DNA from: an uncultured Verrucomicrobiota bacterium
GTDB lineage: Bacteria > Verrucomicrobiota > Kiritimatiellia > RFP12 > UBA1067
Direction: 5' to 3'
Assembly: GCA_945483525.1 (NCBI GenBank)
Contig: CALYRV010000034.1
Coordinates: 1 to 16,931, forward strand
DNA length: 16,931 bases
Shown: piece by piece, positions 13,901-16,931 of the stretch
Layout of the letters: every line of letters begins with the position of its first letter
Position numbering within the stretch: position 1 is the stretch's first letter
The notes under the pieces: generated by a model
What the model saw: the letters and a program-made list of their open reading frames with translations, nothing else
Database searches by the model: none
What the model was told of the DNA's origin: nothing
Position numbers and translations under genes: made by a program

Positions 13901-15840
13901 GTTGTCTGTTGGCTGTCGTAAGATGCTTCACTCTGCAACTCTTCACTCTTCGCTCTTTCCTCTTCACTTTCCTTCACGATCCCCAGGAGCTCCGCGACCT
14001 CGCGCCCGTCCATCGTCTCCTTTTCGAGGAGGGTCTTCGCGAGGCGTTCGACCTTGTCGCGGTTTTCGTTGAGGAGCCTCTCCGCCTTCGCGTAGGCTTC
14101 GTTCACGATCTTCGACACTTCCGCGTCGATCGCCCGCGAAGTCTCCTCGCTGAAGGCCGGAGGCAGTTCCGCCGCGGACCATTCGTTGCGCTCGCTGAAC
14201 GCCTGGAAGCCGAACTTCTCGCTCATGCCGTACTTGCAGACCATCTCGCGCGCGATTGCCGTCGTCTGCGCGATATCCTGCGCGGCGCCGGTCGAAAGGT
14301 CGCCGGTGAACATCGTCTCTGCAATCCGTCCGCCGCAGCAGATCACCATCTCGTCAAGGAAGTAGTTCCTTGTACGGTTCAGGACGTCGTGATCTGGAAG
14401 CGACGCCGTAAGGCCGAGCGCTCGGCCGCGCGGAATGATCGTGACCTTGTGCAGGGGATCGGCGTTCTTCGCCAGCAGTTGCAGCACCGCGTGGCCAGAC
14501 TCGTGCCAGGCGGTCGTCTCGCGCTCCTTCTGCGAATAGCCCGCACTCTTGCGTTCGCGCCCCCAAAGGACCTTGTCGCGCGCTTCCTCCAGCGTTTTCT
14601 CGTCGACTGCCTCAAGTTTTTTCCGGGTCGCCAGAAGCGCCGCCTCGTTGAGGAGGTTCGCGAGATCCGCGCCAGAGCATCCCGGCGTGCCGCGAGCGAT
14701 GCGCTTGAGATCAACCCCCTCGGCGAATTTGATCTTCTTCCCGTGAAGGGCGAGGATCTCCTCGCGCCCCTTGAGGGTCGGCAGTTCGACCACCACCTGG
14801 CGGTCGAAGCGGCCAGGACGTAGAAGCGCCGAGTCGAGCGTGTCGGGACGGTTGGTCGCCGCGATCACGATGACGCCTTCGTTCGCGTCAAAGCCGTCCA
14901 TCTCGACGAGCATCGTGTTGAGCGTCTGCTCATAGGCGTGGCTGCCGCCCATCGCGCCGGCCCCAGTGCGCTTCATGCCGATTGAGTCGATCTCGTCGAT
15001 GAAGACGATGCACGGGGCATTCTTCTTCGCCTCGGAGAATACGTCACGCATACGGCTCGCGCCGACGCCGACGAACATCTCCTCAAAGTCGGAGCCGCTC
15101 ATTGCGAAGAATGGCACGTTGGCCTCGCCCGCGATCGCCTTCGCAAGCAGGGTCTTGCCGGTGCCGGGCGGACCGACGAGCAGTACACCCTTCGGAATCT
15201 TGCCGCCGAGCTTGGTGAAGTCGGAAGGCTTCTTGAGGAACTCGACGATTTCCTGTACCTCTTCACGCGCCTCGTCGACGCCCGCGACATCTGCGAAGGT
15301 GATTTTCTTCTTGTTCTCGGAGCTGTTGAGGAGCTTGGCCTTCGACTTGCCGAAGCCGAACGGACCGTGGCTGCCGTTCATCTTCGCGTTCATGAACCAG
15401 TAGAAGAGGGCTAGCATGCCGACAAAGAAAAGCGTCGGAAAGACGAATGCGGGAATAACGCTGCGTTTCTCCTCGATCTTCACTTGGATGTTGCTGGCCA
15501 GGAGGTCTTCCATCAGCTTCTCGTTTTCGCCGGGAATCAGCGCCACGCGATACCGTTTTCTGACCGCGGTGCCGTTGAGCTTCGGATCATCACTGGTGAT
15601 GAGCTCGTCGGTCTCCATTTCGCCAGTAAGCCAAGTGGCATCGCCGGCCTCGCGGTCGATGACTCGGGTGACCGGATCAAGGATCTTGCCTTCGTCGATC
15701 TTCTTGAAAAAATCGAGCAGTGTGAGTTCCTCCGTCTTCGGGGCGGAGCTTGGCCCCATCCGGTACATCGACATGAAAGCGAGTACGATGAGGAGGATCA
15801 CCAGCCACGAACGGAGTGCATTTTGTTTGGGTTTCGCCAT
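13888..15840 (-). CDS. ftsH: ATP-dependent zinc metalloprotease FtsH
   Basis: From ATG 15840 this is a 650-residue protein, the usual FtsH length. It is a membrane-bound AAA protease that degrades misplaced or regulated membrane and cytosolic proteins. It has a first membrane helix (about 11-27), a periplasmic domain and a second helix (about 128-150). The AAA module carries Walker A GPPGTGKT (223-230), Walker B CIVFIDE (about 277-283) and the pore motif MFVGVGASR. The zinc site is HESGH (446-450), with D522 in STGAAQDI as third ligand. The frame stays open 119 codons upstream (to 16197), but that extension is a basic, atypical sequence; 15840 is chosen because [20 protein letters not shown] is a normal FtsH start directly after a promoter. 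The last 27 residues are low-complexity and repeat-encoded. It leads the minus-strand run. Confidence 0.96.
   Translation of the reverse strand: MAKPKQNALRSWLVILLIVLAFMSMYRMGPSSAPKTEELTLLDFFKKIDEGKILDPVTRVIDREAGDATWLTGEMETDELITSDDPKLNGTAVRKRYRVALIPGENEKLMEDLLASNIQVKIEEKRSVIPAFVFPTLFFVGMLALFYWFMNAKMNGSHGPFGFGKSKAKLLNSSENKKKITFADVAGVDEAREEVQEIVEFLKKPSDFTKLGGKIPKGVLLVGPPGTGKTLLAKAIAGEANVPFFAMSGSDFEEMFVGVGASRMRDVFSEAKKNAPCIVFIDEIDSIGMKRTGAGAMGGSHAYEQTLNTMLVEMDGFDANEGVIVIAATNRPDTLDSALLRPGRFDRQVVVELPTLKGREEILALHGKKIKFAEGVDLKRIARGTPGCSGADLANLLNEAALLATRKKLEAVDEKTLEEARDKVLWGRERKSAGYSQKERETTAWHESGHAVLQLLAKNADPLHKVTIIPRGRALGLTASLPDHDVLNRTRNYFLDEMVICCGGRIAETMFTGDLSTGAAQDIAQTTAIAREMVCKYGMSEKFGFQAFSERNEWSAAELPPAFSEETSRAIDAEVSKIVNEAYAKAERLLNENRDKVERLAKTLLEKETMDGREVAELLGIVKESEEERAKSEELQSEASYDSQQTTTNS
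13931..13972. repeat. Heptanucleotide array inside the ftsH 3' end
   Basis: Six consecutive 7-nt units follow the pattern N-CTCTTC: ctctgca, actcttc, actcttc, gctcttt, cctcttc, actttcc. On the coding strand they encode the acidic, low-complexity tail [13 protein letters not shown] of FtsH, beyond the conserved domain. Confidence 0.75.
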
Positions 15841-15847
15841 ACTGCAT

Positions 15848-15876
15848 AGTATAGCACAATCACGCGCGCGTGTGTA
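15848..15876 (-). promoter_or_regulatory. ftsH promoter (extended -10, predicted leaderless)
   Basis: On the minus strand: TACACA (15876-15871), a 17-nt spacer and TGC-TATACT (-10 at 15853-15848, extended). Only 7 nt separate the -10 from ATG 15840, so the mRNA should start at or next to the A of the ATG. It probably drives all eight minus-strand genes. Confidence 0.65.
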
Positions 15877-16038
15877 CGCGGGAATGCATGCTGGGGTTTC
15901 ATGATTTCTCCATCCCCGCTCGCTTCGGATCGCCGACACTGACCATGCCGTATCGAAAAAAACGTCGAAGCGAGCTCCCCGGCGACGACGAGGCAAGCGA
16001 GGAGCAATGCACCGCAGCGTCTTGCGACGGGTCGAATA

Positions 16039-16047
16039 TGGTATAAT
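16039..16047 (+). promoter_or_regulatory. Extended -10 promoter, predicted leaderless
   Basis: TGGTATAAT (16039-16047) is a perfect -10 with the extended TGn. ATG 16055 follows after 7 nt. No good -35 is visible at 16-18 nt. The bases after the -10 (ATCGTCAATG) nearly match those after the promoter at 16770. Confidence 0.65.
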
Positions 16048-16054
16048 ATCGTCA

Positions 16055-16765
16055 ATGAAGATTCGTTGCGTAATCATCTTGTTCGCACTGACGGCGGTTG
16101 CAGTAGGTGCGCAGATCGCCGTCGCGAAGGCGCGGCCAGCGACCGGTCCCGCGGTGGCTGAAAGTGCCTTTGCCGCGTTCGGCGGCTTTCGGTCCATTGC
16201 GTCGGAGATCGTTTGGTTTCGCGCTGATCGACTTCAAGATGAAGGCCGCTATGTCGAGCTCGCTCAGCTCGCTCATGCGCTGACGCTTTCCGAGCCGCAC
16301 ACGCCAGAAGTCTGGAGCCACGCAGCATGGAATCTCGCCTACAATGTTTCGGTGATGATGCCGAAGCCGGAAGACCGCTGGCGTTGGGTTCGTAGTGCGC
16401 TTTCGCTGTTGAGGGACGAGGGACTTAAATACAATCCGAAATCTGCCGAGCTTTACAAGGAGCTGGCGTTGCTGTTCGAGTTCAAGTTGGGGCTTGATAT
16501 CGATGACGCGGCGGATCACTATCGTGCCGAATGGAAACGTATCGTTGAGGATGTAGCTCGGCGTAATGCGTGGTCCGAATTGTCTATGGATGAGAAAACC
16601 ATGGAAAAAGTTGAGAAATTTGCAAATATCTCCGATAGAACGGATCCTTTGTATTCGGCGGTCTACTGGGCTCTGCAAGGAGTGCCGTACGCCGACCGAA
16701 ATACTGGTCCGTTTCTTAATGAAATCATTCGTCAATCACTTGCGATTTACGCACGGCGGCATTGA
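16055..16765 (+). CDS. Exported helical-repeat (TPR-like) protein of unknown function
   Basis: From ATG 16055 this is a 236-residue protein. The first 26 residues (MKIRCVIILFALTAVAVGAQ...) are a signal peptide or anchor. The body is mostly helical with TPR-like spacing: FRADRLQDEGRYVELAQLAHALTLSEP (about 56-82), then TPEVWSHAAWNLAYNVSV (about 84-101) and a third pair (about 115-145). Similar conserved blocks occur in exported PVC-type proteins, but I cannot name a function. An upstream in-frame ATG at 16007 is rejected because it would put charged residues before the signal peptide and its codons would include the -10 box. It is transcribed away from ftsH, and another gene follows after 23 bp with its own promoter. 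Confidence 0.8.
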   Translation: MKIRCVIILFALTAVAVGAQIAVAKARPATGPAVAESAFAAFGGFRSIASEIVWFRADRLQDEGRYVELAQLAHALTLSEPHTPEVWSHAAWNLAYNVSVMMPKPEDRWRWVRSALSLLRDEGLKYNPKSAELYKELALLFEFKLGLDIDDAADHYRAEWKRIVEDVARRNAWSELSMDEKTMEKVEKFANISDRTDPLYSAVYWALQGVPYADRNTGPFLNEIIRQSLAIYARRH

Positions 16766-16769
16766 TTTA

Positions 16770-16778
16770 TGATATAAT
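16770..16778 (+). promoter_or_regulatory. Extended -10 promoter before the last gene
   Basis: TGATATAAT (16770-16778) is again TGn plus a perfect TATAAT. The ATG at 16789 follows after 10 nt, which predicts a leader of only about 3-4 nt. It starts 5 nt after the preceding stop codon. Confidence 0.6.
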
Positions 16779-16788
16779 ATCTTCAATT

Positions 16789-16931
16789 ATGCAAGAGGGT
16801 GTTGGAGTAGTCGAATTGAAGAAAATGAAGCTTGATCTTCCAGAGGGGGGATTAAGGCTGGCGTATGGTGGGATTCCACTAAACGTCACACCAGCCATTG
16901 TAAATGAACCGCCAGCGCCAACAGTTGCAGT
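16789..16931 (+). CDS. Partial gene, product not recognised
   Basis: An open frame runs from ATG 16789 to the window edge (47 full codons, no stop). It starts MQEGVGVVELKKMKLDLPEG and continues with GIPLNVTPAIVNEPPAPTVA. There is no signal peptide. The second half is rich in Pro, Val and Ala, perhaps the start of a linker. The closely spaced extended -10 promoter and the lack of stops support a real gene. Nothing in the visible part identifies a family. Confidence 0.55.
   Translation, partial: MQEGVGVVELKKMKLDLPEGGLRLAYGGIPLNVTPAIVNEPPAPTVA

Larger units (their letters stand above)
15841..16054. other. Divergent intergenic region between ftsH and the 16055 gene
   Basis: This 214-bp region holds back-to-back leaderless-type promoters. 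It also has a 20-bp perfectly alternating pyrimidine-purine tract (15861-15880) and a 10-bp perfect inverted repeat, GCTCGCTTCG (15918-15927) with CGAAGCGAGC (15966-15975), 38 nt apart. I see no convincing gene in it. Confidence 0.6.

Noticed and set aside
15945..16046. 33-codon plus-strand open frame (MPYRKKRRSELPGDDE...) between the divergent genes
   Set aside because: No ribosome-binding site or close -10 box. Its stop falls inside the TATAAT of the next promoter and it covers an inverted repeat. Without conservation data I do not call it.
16007..16054. 16-codon N-terminal extension of the 16055 gene
   Set aside because: It would put charged residues before a good signal peptide and would include the -10 box in the coding sequence.
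15841..16197. 119-codon upstream extension of ftsH
   Set aside because: It crosses the ftsH promoter and overlaps the opposite-strand gene at 16055. The encoded sequence is unlike any FtsH, and the normal N-terminal helix starts at ATG 15840.
1..16931. CRISPR array, tRNA/rRNA genes, insertion sequence or prophage
   Set aside because: No regularly spaced long repeats, no cloverleaf or rRNA landmarks, and no transposase, integrase or phage protein found on either strand. The short tandem arrays are too short and degenerate for CRISPR.

Overview
This window looks like a chromosomal housekeeping region of a strictly anaerobic, Gram-negative-type bacterium. The only ribonucleotide reductase present is class III (nrdD/nrdG). 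There are also an Rnf-type electron-transport subunit, peptidoglycan enzymes, and DksA/CdsZ-like zinc-ribbon proteins. The gene set, the helical-repeat exported protein at the right end and the scattered heptanucleotide repeats suggest the PVC superphylum, perhaps Kiritimatiellota. That placement is an inference from gene flavour, not from a marker gene. I see no tRNA, rRNA, CRISPR array, transposase or phage gene.

Layout. 1-174 (+) is the 3' end of uvrC, which stops before the usual C-terminal HhH domain. 175-470 is a regulatory region with NrdR-box-like palindromes and candidate promoters for nrdD. 471-3273 (+) holds nrdD and nrdG. 3471-7474 (+) is a tight five-gene run: rnfE, nrdR, a Gfo/Idh/MocA-family protein lacking the catalytic Lys, a zinc-ribbon/PTS-EIIA fusion and a D,D-carboxypeptidase. 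7614-15840 (-) is an eight-gene run read right to left: ftsH, cdaA, a 53-residue CdaR-like membrane peptide, ftsK, a RodZ-like gene, nagB, a small zinc-ribbon protein and a membrane-anchored DNA/RNA non-specific endonuclease. 16055-16765 (+) encodes an exported helical-repeat protein. A last gene starts at 16789 and runs off the window.

How the genes fit together. NrdR, encoded at 4171, is the expected repressor of nrdDG, and its probable operators lie upstream of nrdD. The minus-strand run joins membrane proteolysis (FtsH), c-di-AMP synthesis (CdaA plus the mini-CdaR), chromosome segregation (FtsK), cell shape (RodZ-like) and the glucosamine-6-phosphate node (NagB). This echoes the cdaA-cdaR-glmM grouping of other bacteria.

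Two genome-wide habits show here. Transcription-unit-first genes tend to have a strong, often extended, -10 box 7-10 nt before the ATG, which predicts leaderless mRNAs, whereas some internal genes have strong Shine-Dalgarno sequences. Heptanucleotide tandem arrays sit in uvrC, nrdG and at the ftsH/cdaA junction, partly inside coding sequence. The most novel item is the unannotated 53-codon mini-CdaR gene overlapping both cdaA and ftsK.
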